NCBI GenBank assembly: GCA_002197995.1
Contig: NGZR01000005.1
Coordinates: 186,001 to 250,000, forward strand
Reading direction: 5' to 3'
DNA length: 64,000 nt
From: Gaeumannomyces sp. JS-464
Taxonomy: Eukaryota > Ascomycota > Sordariomycetes > Magnaporthales > Magnaporthaceae
Below, in pieces: positions 1 to 11,468 of this stretch; position 1 is the first letter of the stretch; every line of letters starts with the position of its first letter. The notes beneath the pieces are model-generated. The model was not told the origin of the DNA and did no database searches. It saw only the letters and a program-made list of their open reading frames with translations. The position numbers were made by a program, and so were the translations under genes.

Positions 1-735
1 CCTACTGCCACTGCCATCCCCGCTTCCTTCCCGCCCCCATGCGCTCGCCCCTCGCGGTCCATTTGTTGTTGTTCTTGGATTTTTGCCCTCCCTTGATGGG
101 ACCAAAACGTGATGTGATGACCTAAGCGCTCCAGAGCTGAAAAGCGTTGGCCAGTTTTGCATGCCACCAGCTGGCAAAGCTGTGTTGGCCCCTTTCGCGG
201 CCACTCCCTTCCCCAAGGCTGGGACCCCATTGGGCACCAAGATTCCGTCGTGCAGCTCTACGACAACAATAAGGCAGACACGTACGGGCGGAAGCAGGAC
301 AGGCTGCGCGCGCGACGTGCCCGGTTCGCTTTGCGAGGTGGCACAGCGCACAGGTAGTCGACTGCATTGCATTGTCGACGCACCGTTTCCGCAGTTTTGT
401 CTCCAAGTCTGCCTGGCCGGGCTCGCCCAATGCCCAATCGTGGAGGGGCCGCCATTCTCGAGGCCGGCCGCCCGAGATTATTGGCCTGGTTGGCGTGAGG
501 CGGTTCGCCCTGCTTTCATGGCTACCTCGCCTTTCTCCTCTTCCTTTCCATATTTTCTACATATTGTCCACTTTCCCGTCTCCCACGCTCGTCTGGTAGA
601 CCCTTCCTTGTAGCAAGGAGCTGGCAGCTCGATATCCAGAGCTGTTTCCTTTATTGACGTCGCTACAGTTTTGTCCCTTCTCAAGCAACCGACATCTCTA
701 CAAAGATCTCTGGATCGATATTTTTTGAGTGCACA
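1..735. other. Upstream non-coding region
   Basis: No supportable gene. The last 200 bases are pyrimidine-rich on the + strand (for example around 525-600), as is common for fungal promoters and 5' leaders, and lead to the start of the CCCH zinc-finger gene at 736. No convincing TATA box was seen. Confidence 0.5.
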
Positions 736-2343
736 ATGGATGAGCCTGACAAGCAGCTGGAGCAGCTCAAGGGCTTGTGGGAGATATGCAAGAGCCAGGA
801 CGACCAGAAGCAGGCTTTGATCACGGTACGACCCAGACGCCCAAGTACACACCGAGGAGACAAAAGCTCGACCGAGAGGTTGCTGACCAAAGAAACCCTG
901 CGTTCAGAGCCTGTTTGGCCGTGTGAAGGACCTGAACGAGCAGCTGAAGGAGGTGAAGCGTGAGCTCAAGCTCCAAAAGGGGTCCACCGAGTATTTCCTG
1001 GACAAGAATGAAGAGGCCCAGAATAGGATCAGCTCTTTGGTTCACGAAAAGGTCTGCCTTCTCCTTTGTTTGTCGTTTGTTCCCATTTTCTCTGGATGCC
1101 AGCTAACTTGATGTCCATGTGCGCGTACAGGAGCGACATTCGTTTGCTGTAGTGTTGATTGACGGTGATTGCATGCCGGTGAGGAGCGCCCCTGATGTTG
1201 GCTACCAGCGAGGAAAAGAGATGCTAACGTACATGGCCATCCCGTGCTCCAGTTCAAGGACGACCTGGTCAAGGACGGCATCCAGGGCGGGCGGCAGGCT
1301 GCGCACAATCTCAAGCAGGCCGTCAAGGAGCAGCTGGACGCCTCGCCCGAGGCAAAGCTGTCGCACCTCCAGGTGCTCGTGCGCATCTACGCCAACCTCC
1401 GGGGCCTCGACAGGGTCTACCACGACGCGGGCGTGCTGGTGCCGCACGCGTCGCTCGACGACTTTGTGCGCGGCTTCAACATGGCCGACGCCCTGTTCGA
1501 CTTTGTCGACGCCGGCAACGGCAAGGAGTGCTCCGATGAGAAGGTCAAGGCCACGTTCCGGCTCCACCTCGAGGACGTGCACTGCCAGCACATCTTCTTT
1601 GGCGGCTCGGCCGACAACGGGTACGCGCGGCTGCTGGGCCAGCACGTGCAGGACAGGGCCGTCTGCGGGCGCGTCACGCTGCTCGAGGGCCCGCCGTTCG
1701 CGCACGAGCTGGCCGACATCAAGGACCGGTTCCGCGTCGCCGCCATGGCCGACGTGTTCCGCCCGGACAAGCTGCCGACCGTCAAGCGCAGGGTGTCGTT
1801 CCACGTCACGCCGCCGGCCACGCCGTCCATCAGCTTCGCGAGCATGATCGCCAAGCCCGCCTCGCCCGTGTCGGGGCGTCCAGCAGCGGCAGCGAATCCA
1901 CCACCACCACCACGACCACCAGCAGCAGCAGCAGCAGGACGCCGCCGCCATCGGCCGCCAGCGCCACGGCCATGGCCAGGTCGACGTCGGCGTCGGGCAG
2001 CTGGGCGGTGGTGCGCAAGAACGCGTCGGACCAGCGCGTCGACACGCAGCTCGACTACAGCCAGTTCGACTTCCAGCAGCTCAAACAGCGGCGGCTGTGC
2101 AACAACTTCCACCTGCTGGGCGAGTGCTACTACCAGAGCTGCCACTACGGCCACGGCGACCGGCTGCGGGCCGACCGGCGCCCGGCCCTGCTGGCCGTCT
2201 CGCGCCTGTCCCCCTGCCCGCGCGGCCTGCGCTGCTCCGACCCCAGGTGCATCTACGGCCACCGCTGCCCGCGCGGCGAGTGCTCGTCCCCGAGCTGTGT
2301 GTTTCCGCGCGAGATGCACGGCGTGGACACCAAGATTGTGTAA
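736..2343 (+). CDS. CCCH zinc-finger protein with N-terminal coiled coil
   Basis: Probable nucleic-acid-binding protein of a fungal CCCH family. Exons 736-825, 908-1051, 1131-1178 and 1253-2343 join in phase at GT/AG introns. The N-terminus (about residues 1-78) is a charged coiled coil. A strand ending in VVLIDGDCM, followed by the FKDDLVKDGIQGG segment, matches the conserved central domain of this family (NYN-like; recalled, not searched). The C-terminus has a C-x8-C-x4-C-x3-H finger (CNNFHLLGEC, then CHYGH), then C-x5-C-x4-C-x3-H (CPRGLRC, then CIYGH), then two further Cys pairs. Between the central domain and the fingers the frame changes at the GGGG at 1873-1876. The linker downstream reads as a natural Ser/Thr-rich tract only in the new frame, equivalent to one missing base. 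Function beyond RNA or DNA binding is inference. Confidence 0.85.
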
Positions 2344-4012
2344 AGTGTGAATTTTGATGAGGTTTAAATTGTGGTGGGGGTTGGATATCCCTCTGTCGGT
2401 GTTCCACCCTCTTGGCTGCTCTTTGTGATGGTGCCGTCTTGCCGCGGCGTTTCTTTTCCTTGGTTCCTTTTTCTCCTCTCCTCTGCCACGACCAGAATGA
2501 TAGAATAGTGTGTTCTCTTGCTCCCACATTACTACCTTGGCAGATGTGCGCGCAGTTGCAGTTTAGGTATTGAATATCAAGACCACATGTATATATATCG
2601 AAACAAGCCTTTGCTGAGCAGGTAGATTGCCAATCCCTAGTCTATAGTACATATCGTTAAGGAAGAGGTGAAAGCCAAGCAATTGAGCTGATTACTGGAT
2701 TAGGAAGGCAGTGACTCATCACATGCTGACGTTAAGCTGATGAGAAAAAGAGCTCGGATGTGAAGGCACATGGGATGTTGACGGGCCCGGGCAGGGAACA
2801 TTTTGGCATCAACGAACAACGGATGACGGAACATTTCAACAGACCACATCCATCCCAACCAACAGCCCCGCAGCCTCCACCCCCCGCCCGTTCGACGCAT
2901 TCAAAAGGGGACGAGACACGCGGACTTGTCCGGGCGGACTTTTTGCCCGTCGGCAACTCGTTCGCCACCGCTAATGAAGGAGAAGAAAAAAAACGAGTAG
3001 AAAAAGAAGAAAAAGCCCCCACGCTGTGAAGGGCGGACGCCATTCAGTGCATTGACGAGTGTGGAGCTCGAGGGGAGGGGGCTAGATCTCGGTTGGCCAA
3101 GCCACAACCGCGATAGCAAATGGGGCCACCTAGGGGTGGTCGGAGGTCAGGGGATCGGGTGCTTTACCGAGACGAGACGACGTAGGCGCTGCGGGTTGCG
3201 GCTTCGAATCGAGGGTCCGGAACAGGGGAGCCGAGGGTTTTTTTTTTATGGTTTGCGTCGCGTGCGCGGCAAACCAGGGCAGGCCAGGGCAGACGGTCGG
3301 GGGCTGGTCGGCGTCATTCCAGTCTGGGTACCCTACATACCTCTTCGTTATCAATCAATTAATGTTCGGCCGACCGCCCGTCTTCCATGTGGGATAAAGG
3401 GGAGCTATGATGGACCGGCCGATGGGGTTCGTCGAAATGAGCACGCGGTTTGCTGGAGCTTCCCGTTCTGGCAGCTGTAAAATTGTACGCCCTCTTGACA
3501 ATCACAAACCGCACAAGAGCCGCGTGGAGGGATTTGCCGAAAACCAACAAATTCGAGGGCTGGTATTGGAAATGAGTTGACGTCTTGGTGGTCCCGGAAC
3601 GGGACGATTAGGCTGGCGCAGCCCAGAGCAGCGCCCACCTGCATTGATCATGGACGGCTACGCCGGCAGAGCCTTGCTGTGGAGAGGGCTGCGGCGGGCG
3701 TGGCGCCCCTGTTCGAGGAGAGAACCGAGCTTCGTGATCGTGGAGACGGCAGGCATGGGTGGCCGCGAGGCCTGAGCGTCTGTGTGCTCGCTAGAGGTAC
3801 CCTACTCGATGATATCTGCGAGGGGTAGAGGAGGATAGGCCATGATGAGATATAAACTCCCTGCCACGCCGTCTTGGGTATCCCGTCTTTCCTTTCCACC
3901 CTCACCCTCACCCGCCAGGATATCCATCATCCAGTCATTCGTTTCAACATACACACACATCTCCCCATCCTCCTCCTCCTCCTCTCCCGCCACTACAACC
4001 CCCGCCGCAACC
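2344..4012. other. Intergenic, no gene seen
   Basis: About 1.7 kb between the CCCH gene and the esterase gene. It holds short T runs (around 3238-3247) and scattered short open frames with no recognisable protein. The last 160 bases are the leader of the esterase gene, with a polypyrimidine (TCC) repeat near 3970-3990. Confidence 0.5.
3851..3856 (+). promoter_or_regulatory. TATA box of the CE5 esterase gene
   Basis: TATAAA lies 157 bases upstream of the ATG at 4013, in a G+C-rich setting where such a string is uncommon. The placement suits a fungal core promoter with a leader of roughly 120 nt. Confidence 0.55.
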
Positions 4013-4991
4013 ATGGTCTCCTCCTTCGCTTCTCTCGCCACCGCCGGCCTCATCTTCGCCACCGCCGGCGCCTGCGGCCCCGTCGCGACCTCTTCCTGCT
4101 CAACGGGCGTCAAGATGATCGTCGCTCGCGGCTCCAAGGAGGCCCCCGGCTTTGGCGCCATGGTGTCCGTCGTCGACGCCGTCAAGGCCCTGATCCCCGG
4201 CAGCTCAGCCGACCCCGTCGACTACCCGGCCCGCCTCGACAGCCAGCAGATCTACGCCGCCTCCGTCATCCAGGGCACCGCCACCATGAGGCGCCAGATC
4301 GAGGACTACGCCGCAAAGTGCCCAACCGGCAAGGTCGTGCTGCTGGGCTACTCGCAGGGCGCCCAGGTCGTCGGCGACTCGCTCTGCGGCCTCAGCAGCG
4401 CCGGCTTCCCCCCCTCGCCCGACCTGGGCGACAAGTACGCAAACAACGGTATGTGTTGGTTGATCTCCCCTTCTTTTTCCTTGTTCACAGCCCCAGCCAC
4501 AAAAAGGATGTCTCGGCACCACGGATCCCAGCTCGCTGGTCCGATCCATGCACATCTCCACACAACTCTACTTTTCTGGATTCACCGATCCATCCATGCC
4601 CAATTACGACTTTACATACATCCCTCCCCCCCACTCCCGCATACATCACATCTCGCTTGCCCACATGCCAATGCCACCCCAGCCGGAGATTGCCATGTGG
4701 AATATTGGCTGATCAACACATCCAGTCATCGCCTCCGTCATGTTCGGCGACCCGACCCGCGCCGCCGACCAGCCCTGGAACACCGGCAACGTCACCACCC
4801 GCAACGGCCTCTTCCCCCGCATCGACAACGCCGGCTGCGCCCCCTACGGCGCCGGCATGAAGTCGTGGTGCGACGCCGACGACCGCTACTGCGACAAGGG
4901 CTCCAACCAGGCCATCCATCACGTCTACTTTGACAAGTACACCTCCGACGCCGCCGCCTGGGTCCTGAGCCGCTTCAACGCCGCCGCCTAG
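4013..4991 (+). CDS. Secreted cutinase-family (CE5) serine esterase
   Basis: Cutinase or acetylxylan esterase cleaving ester bonds in cutin or acetylated xylan outside the cell. Exons 4013-4448 and 4726-4991 give 233 aa. The first ~20 residues are a signal peptide ending near AGA|CGP. The nucleophile serine is in GYSQG (about Ser114). The acid is the Asp in the C-x3-D-x2-C block (about Asp198). The base is one of the two histidines at about 210-211, just before VYF. FGDP and CAPY blocks and paired cysteines agree with the family. The length is normal for CE5 without a cellulose-binding module. The intron is unusually long for this window (277 nt). A TATA box lies upstream. CE5 also includes true cutinases and the substrate cannot be decided from sequence. 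Confidence 0.9.
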
Positions 4992-7287
4992 GCGGGGCTG
5001 TGAGGGATGAATGCTTTATGATTGGGATTGATGTGTCACTGTATATACCAACTTTTTAATGATGATACCTCGCGTTTTGTTTCGCTTGGCTTCCATAGGT
5101 CACGCAGCCTCGACGGGGTTTGACCGCCTGTTTGTCAGTCGGGGCTGCAAAAACAATACACAAACCAGACTTTTTTTTTTTTTTTTACGTAGTATCTTGC
5201 TTTCACAGCTTCTCCAGCCTTTCCTCGGTCGAATGAGTCGTTGACAGACGAGAAAATATCCGATTGGTGGCTCCAGCTTTATTGCACGGACAATCCCAGA
5301 AGCAATTCCGCGCACCTCCAGGAATTGGGCGGTGACAGGCTGCCTGCAAGGGCTGCCCCTGTCCGATACAACACCGCAAGCGGTCAAACGCCGGCTTAGG
5401 AAGGTAGTGTGTTATTGGCTTTAGATCTTCCACCACGGGCGCCCTTGGCATAAACCCAGCCGTCGAGGGGCTCTGTGATCGAGGGTTCATCGCTGCTGAT
5501 GCTAGCGAGAACTATCAGGACGGTAAAAATCACAATCCAGCTTGGCGGGAATGGAGCGCACGAGGCCTACCTGGGGTAGGAACACGGCCAAAATCAGGTG
5601 TCCCACTCAGGGGACGACGTGGTGAAGATGGGTGCCAACGGAAAGTCCTTGTGGATTGACCATTGGGACGACACCTTCACTAACCCGCAGACCATCCAAG
5701 CCATCTTTCGACCAGGCGACGGGTGGGTAGCCACGTGTGCTCGGCTTGAACAGGGCACACGTTGGGTTTAAGGCTGAGGTCTCGGTGCATTATCGGGTCT
5801 GTGGCATGCTACCGCGCGTACCACCGTCGAGGTTATTGGCACGAAGAAGGGAAAAAGAAGGACCTCCATCAAGGGGATCACAGGAGGCTGTTTTGAGCTG
5901 ATACAAGTTTGTTGAACCCCTCAAACTGACTCAAGGTGGGCACATCTCCCGGGGCTGGCGGGTGATCGGCATAGGGGTAAAAGCGCCTGGTGCCGATGCC
6001 GACAGAGCAGTTCGCAAAACTCGCAGGGCCCGCTGTCTCACTGGGCTCCGACGGTGCAGCCAGCGGGATCGAGGGAGACAAAACTTCCCATGTCGAAATG
6101 GAAATCGATGGGCCAGGCGACCAGGTAATCACTGAACTGCTTGATGCCCGCTGTGGCGATTGTCCTCTCACTACTTTAAAGGTGCGTCTGGAGGCCCACG
6201 CCGGCTCCAGCGCTCGGTCACAGGCCTTCCTGGTACTGATGGCTATCTCTGAACAGTTCCGGGTCATTAGGGTACGGAACGTGGCTTCTGGTCCTATGGC
6301 CGAACCGGGGACCACTGCTACACCCCCAGACGGTTGTCGATAGAAACACCGCCGAACCGCCCCTCGGTCAGCCTGGCCATCGGCTTCGCGCACGGACGCG
6401 CCGTTTAAGAGGGCCGACAGGCCGTCCGCGGCCATCGGGCCATGACGGGCATCAACGCGATCGTCATGGAGCTGGGCATCGACGAAAGGACATGCCCAGG
6501 GATGACGACCTCGGTGAGGATACGGCTTCTTACCTCGAGAGCAGCAACGAAGATGGCAGCGACAGCGAAGACCGGAGCGAGAGTGATCGCTCAGGAGGCT
6601 CGAGAGGTAGCGGTGATGAGGGGTCCGAGGACGTAAGGGCAGACAGCTATACCAGCAGTGACTGAAGGTTCAACCGGTCGGCCGGCCAGGTGCGCAGCGC
6701 CTACGGTCACATCCACATCCATCCGTGCGCTCCATCCGCATGGTGGGCGGGTTGCGCGGCTGCCTCATCTTCGAGGTAGCTGCAGCGCGTTTGTCCCCTT
6801 AGTCTCTTTTGATCCCGATCCAAGGGAATAGCCCCAGGAGTACGCGGCTAGTGGCTAGTAGCGCATCTAAATGCAACGCTGCCTCGAATTCGATATCGGC
6901 CGTGGAGACAGCTTTTCATCATGTTCGTTTGCTCCTGCTTATGGCTGTCCGTCCACGCTTGCGCCGAGATCGGCACCTTGACCAAGAAAAGAAGGAAAGA
7001 CCGATGGTTGTGTCATGAAGGCCCGTCAGAGGAACCGCTTGGGCAACCAACTCCAGTCAATCTGTGATGCGTGGGATATGGCCTAAAACTCTTGGATGCA
7101 CGGCTCTCCGGAACGATGCTAACGCGGCCTTGCTGACGAGGTCTGTTCGTTGCATGGCGACGCGCAGCGGAGCTGAGTAGAAGAGGGGAGAGGGAGAATG
7201 AAAAAGAAAAGTGACAGGGACATAATAACCCCAGATTTGGAGAAACATAAAAAGGACAAGGGAAAATACTGCATCGCGAAGGAAGTG
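4992..7287. other. Long gene-poor spacer with decayed coding fragments
   Basis: About 2.3 kb between two genes. It includes a T16 run at 5171-5186 and several stretches that look protein-like but lack a continuous frame (described separately for 5634-6665). The rest shows nothing recognisable. Confidence 0.5.
5634..6665 (+). pseudogene. Possible gene relic, family unknown
   Basis: Three separated stretches on the + strand read like protein but lie in different frames and are cut by stops. About 5634-5731 contains GKSLWIDHWDDTF. About 6070-6343 contains MEIDGPGDQVITELLDARCG. About 6492-6665 is a strongly acidic Ser/Asp/Glu-rich tail with a natural stop at 6663-6665. An acidic tail with its own stop is the strongest hint that a real gene once ended here. 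I do not recognise the family. It could also be chance G+C-rich open frame. Confidence 0.25.
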
Positions 7288-8544
7288 ATGGCGGCCGAAG
7301 GCGAGCCAACGGGCCCCATAGGCTGGATCTCGTTCGTCTTGAGCGTGCTCTCGTACGTCCTGACAGTGCTGAACCTGATCGCGCTCTACGGCGCCTTCGT
7401 CACCACGATCAGCATGGCGCCCGTCGAGATCAGGGACCTCCTGGGCAGTCTCCGCCAGCAGATGTGCGAGGAGCGCTGGGCCCTGCGCCAGCAGGGCAAG
7501 GAGCTGCGGGTCAAGCTCGCCGCAGCCCGACTCTACCACAGCCACCACCCCCACCCCCACCGCGCCCGGGCCCGCCACGATGCCGACTACGTCGAGGCCG
7601 AAGAGAAGGTTCACCGCAGGAGGAGCCACCGCCGGTCCCGGCGCACCAGCAGCGGCGAGCGGAGCGACGATGTCTCGTCCTGGCGCGACCACGGCGGCTG
7701 CGGCTCGTCAGACAATACCAATAGCACCGAGGTCGAGCTGCTCCGGCTCAGCCTGTCTGAACACACCCTGACACTGCACCAGCAGATCCTGCGGGACTTG
7801 TGGCAGCAGTTCAAGGCGCTGGAGCGGCCGTTTCTAGTGGCGTCGGGCCGGCGGGCCGAGGCGATGCGGCGGGGAGACGTGTGGACAGAGAAGGACCTCG
7901 CCGACGCCGAGGTGCGGGCGGACCTGGAGGCGCACGGCGAGGCGGGGAACTTCGCGAGCTGGACGGCGCTGTACCGGTGCGACTTCAGCCACAGGCTCTT
8001 GTGGTGGCGCACCAAGGACGACGTGCGTAAACTGGCCGACAAGGTCTCGCGTCTGATGATGCAGCGCACCGAGCGCGAGGTCTCCCATGTCCGCATGATG
8101 GTCAAGGGGATCGTGGAACAAGGTTACCCCGTTGGCTATGGTGGCGGCCAGCAGCAAGGAGGCAGAGGCGGGGGAGGAGGCGGAAGTACGCGGGAAAGCA
8201 GGACTGATGAGGCCGTCCTGCACCATCACCAGGCCGGCAACGCCATGCCGTCTGTGAGGAGCAGTAGCAGCAGCAGCTCCAGCAGCGAAGATGAAGAAAC
8301 CCAAGACACGTCGTCAGCAAAGGCAGCGGTCAACGCAGGCGGTTCCGATGTCCAACGAGAGAGCAGCATCGTGTCGGAGTGGAGGGACAGAAATTCTCAG
8401 CCTAGGCAGGCTACAAATCCGCGATCTCCGCTGAGAGTAGTCCAGATAAGAAGCAGCCGGGATGGTCGTCGGATAGAGTACATGGTGAGACCGAGGGGAG
8501 GTGGCGGGTCTGGCGGTGCGGTGAGAGTGGAGGAGCACGAGTAG
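7288..8544 (+). CDS. Hypothetical single-pass membrane protein
   Basis: Intronless, 418 aa from the ATG at 7288; the same frame is open to an ATG at 7198, but the 7288 start puts the hydrophobic segment at the usual N-terminal place. A clear transmembrane helix (ISFVLSVLSYVLTVLNLIALYG, about residues 10-31) is followed by a charged region. Then come a His/Arg-rich low-complexity stretch, a helical core (about 155-305) with the LWWRTKDDVRKLADKV block, a Gly-rich linker, a poly-Ser/acidic patch (SSSSSSSSSEDEE) and a basic Gly-rich tail. No known domain is recognised. Strong codon bias and length argue for a real gene. The role is unknown; a membrane-anchored cytoplasmic scaffold is only a guess. 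Confidence 0.7.
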   Translation: MAAEGEPTGPIGWISFVLSVLSYVLTVLNLIALYGAFVTTISMAPVEIRDLLGSLRQQMCEERWALRQQGKELRVKLAAARLYHSHHPHPHRARARHDADYVEAEEKVHRRRSHRRSRRTSSGERSDDVSSWRDHGGCGSSDNTNSTEVELLRLSLSEHTLTLHQQILRDLWQQFKALERPFLVASGRRAEAMRRGDVWTEKDLADAEVRADLEAHGEAGNFASWTALYRCDFSHRLLWWRTKDDVRKLADKVSRLMMQRTEREVSHVRMMVKGIVEQGYPVGYGGGQQQGGRGGGGGGSTRESRTDEAVLHHHQAGNAMPSVRSSSSSSSSSEDEETQDTSSAKAAVNAGGSDVQRESSIVSEWRDRNSQPRQATNPRSPLRVVQIRSSRDGRRIEYMVRPRGGGGSGGAVRVEEHE

Positions 8545-9994
8545 GGTTGGGGAAGGAGGTGACGCAATCAGAAAAACAGGGCCGCTGGCTGTGCTGAGAT
8601 GAACAGATCTAAACCCAGAGGTTCGAGTCCGAAAAGAGAAACTTCAAGCAGGGCTTTGCTGGCGTATGGTCGATGGCAACCAGATCACGTCGGATTTGAT
8701 TCGCGCGAGTGTCAGCAGGTACGACCTGGCCAATAGGTGTTACCTAATGACAGAGACGCCTGTCGGTCTGACCCTGGGTGGACTCGCAACCAGCCTGGTG
8801 GGTAGCGGAGCGCAAGGTTCGATAATGGCAGTCGGCTGCGCGCTTGTTAATCTGCCAACAACTCGGCGTTGCGCGCTTGTTGGGCTTGGCGATCCGATGA
8901 AGCTTCAATGCTGGGGGATGGGGGTTGCAACCCGCCAGGCCTGCGCGAGCAATGACCGTGGGATAATGGAGGGATGAGGGGAGGGGCGCAATTTTAGCAG
9001 GTTTGAAGTGAGCTGACGTGCTGCGGCGCGCGGCTGCCTGACCCAAGAATGGGGCGTGGCGGTGTTCGGTACGGCCAACAGCCGGAAGGTGCGGCCGGCG
9101 CTTGTTGAACTCAAAATAGGTGGCCGCACAACGTGGCTCGGCATCAGCGCTGTCTCCTCGCCCACGCTGCTTCATCGCCTGGTTTCGTGCACATTCCATC
9201 GTGACGTTGAAACGCTGGATCCATCTGCCAACCTGACCAGTACCTACCTGCCTCTATGCAAACGGGCGTGCCAGAAGGGACGCGCGCATTCCGCATGATC
9301 CAACATCTCCGGCCGTCGACACTCTCCGCTAGGTTGAAAATGCACGGTTGCGCGACCGGCACGACCCTGTCCTAGCCCTGAAAGTCCTGTGGTCAAGCTT
9401 TTACGAGAAGTGGAGGCTCCCGGTGGAATGCTCGCTGCCGGGGTGCTCCCTGAGGTTGGGGGCTAGCTCCAGCATCGGAATGTGCAAGCATCCTTGCCCA
9501 CACCACGCCGCAAGCAGAATGTGCTGTGCCTGTTTGCTGCTGCCTTGGGGGCTGTGACCAGGGGTTTGTGGAGCCCTTGCAGCATGTGGTGGCTACCGAG
9601 AGACCGATTTCTTGATCCTATTTTGGGGTTGAGCCGGAGCGTGGGTTACCCGACAACGCCTCCTCACGATGGAGGGCTCTGCCGGCCATGGCTGGTATGG
9701 AATTGCATCCGAGCACGAGTATCATCTCGGATATCGGCTTGGAGTGGTGTGCGGGATGGCAGGATGAGAACGCCAGCCGCTGGGATATAAAAGCGACTGT
9801 TCCCTGGTTGGGGCCCAACTGATATCTGAGCATCATCCCCAGCCATCATTGCCAAAGCCTCCTCATTGCGACACAGCAACAATTATCTTGACTTGCAGTG
9901 ATAATAAGACAACCGCCCACCTATCTCCCGCAAGCAATAAGTGCACCTTCCTTGAATACCTACATCCCTCTACACAACAAAGCCACCCGCAAAG
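8545..9994. other. Intergenic, no gene seen
   Basis: About 1.45 kb without a supportable gene. The final 200 bases form the promoter and leader of the cupredoxin-like gene. A sequence matching the tRNA B-box consensus occurs at 8620-8630 but has no matching tRNA fold around it. Confidence 0.5.
9786..9792 (+). promoter_or_regulatory. TATA box of the cupredoxin-like gene
   Basis: TATAAAA stands 209 bases upstream of the ATG at 9995. Its position and the A+C-rich leader that follows suit a fungal promoter. Confidence 0.5.
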
Positions 9995-10679
9995 ATGCTT
10001 TCTCTGTGCAAGACCCTCGTCGCCTCGACGCTGGCGCTGCAGGCGGCAGCCAAGACGATACGCATCGACGTCGGCAACGGCGGCCTCCGCTTCAGCCCCA
10101 ACGTGACGCAGGCGGACAAGGGCGACGTGCTCGAATTCCACTTCTACGCCGTCAACCACAGCGTCGTGCAGGGCCGCTTCAACGCCCCCTGCCAGCCGGC
10201 GCGGGAATCCCCCGTCTACTCGGGCTTCACGGGCCCCATCCAGGCCGGCCAGGAAGGCCCCAACGTGTTCCAGGTCACGGTCAACGACACGAACCCGCTC
10301 GTCTTCTACTGCTCGCAGAACAACGGCTTCCACTGCGCCAGGGGCATGTACGCCGTCGTCAATCCCGGCCTGACGCCGCAGAACATCGAGGGCTACGGCG
10401 CGGGCATCCGCGGCAACGTCACGGCCGTCTCGCCGCCGGGCGGGCCCCGCGGCGGCGTCTTCAGCGCGAGGAGCGGCAGCGGCTCGTCCACGGGCACCGT
10501 GACGCCGGCGCCCACCGGTACCACCACGGGCAGCAGCGGCGGGGCGGGGGCGACGACGACCCCACGGGCGGCGCCGGCAACACCCCGCAGACCACCTCGA
10601 GGCCCGGCGCCGGCGCGAACGTCCAGGCTCCGGTCGGCGGGCTGATGGGTGCTGTCCTGGCGGCGGCGCTGATGCTGTA
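9995..10679 (+). CDS. GPI-anchored extracellular cupredoxin-like Ser/Thr-rich protein
   Basis: Cell-surface protein with a plastocyanin-like fold. Residues 1-19 are a signal peptide (MLSLCKTLVASTLALQAAA). The cupredoxin domain (about 20-135) shows FSPNV, GDVLEFHFY, NHSVVQ with the conserved His, NAPCQP, and VFYCSQNNGFHCARGMYAVVNPG with paired Cys/His. A Ser/Thr/Gly-rich stalk follows. After about codon 190 the frame moves by the equivalent of one lost base, in G5 at 10546-10550 or C4 at 10560-10563. Only the shifted frame gives the expected GPI signal: a small-residue site followed by a hydrophobic end and a stop at 10677-10679. Read unshifted, the protein ends at 10645 with an Arg/Pro-rich tail and no anchor. 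The family is common in fungal secretomes; copper binding is inferred. Confidence 0.85.
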
Positions 10680-11468
10680 AATTTCTCAGCTGGTGCGCTG
10701 TCCATTCAATGGCTGGCCATCCGACGGGCAACAAGCTTTCCAACAAATAAACGGGCAATGAGTGTCCTGTGCCCAATCACGGCCGCGTTCGGGCCAAAGG
10801 AAGGGCGTCGGACCCCTCAAAAAACGAGCGAGTCGAGGCTATGGGCTGCACCAAGACGCGGCGTCTTGGGTTCGGGCTTGTTTAATCTTAATGGTCTCGC
10901 TCGGTTTCGGGCGTTGGTGTTGGCGGTAGTCGGTTGCCTTTAGAATTGTATCTTATCATACAAGATCAAACATTAGCGTGCGATTTGCTATGGCAAAAAT
11001 CACAACGATCAATAGAGCGTTTTTAGTTCTGGCCGGATTTGATGCCGTCATGCAAGCCTAATTTCGCCATTGCCAGCGTGCTTGCCACGCATCCACGCAC
11101 CACGCTTGCTTCCCCGCGTGGTGGTTTTGCGCGTTGGCACGCTGCATCTTCGGTCACATTGATTGCCGCTGCCCTCCCCGAGAGGAGGAGTGATCGATCC
11201 ATCGGCTTGGACTTTCCCCCACAGGCAGTGCCCCACACCTCCATAAAGCCGGGAAAGCCTCGGCATTGGGGTGTTCGGGTGAAGTCACCCAGGACCCATG
11301 GCCCTTCGTCATCCCGCGTTGGCATCATTGTTCTGCCTGCGCTTCTACGTGCTGTCAACAAACCCCAAATCCTCTGCTTGGAGAAATCAAGCCCCTTCTG
11401 TTAGAGTCTGCAAATTTCACTGCTCGCCTTCCTTTTATGCTCCTCTCCGCTCCCTCTGAACACGCGCA
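10680..11468. other. Intergenic, no gene seen
   Basis: Spacer between the cupredoxin-like gene and the AFG1-like gene. Short open frames on both strands have no recognisable content. The A+T-rich stretch near 10940-11030 suits a 3' end. Confidence 0.45.

Noticed and set aside
8620..8630. Perfect tRNA B-box match
   Set aside because: No A box at a suitable distance and no cloverleaf can be drawn around it; a chance match.
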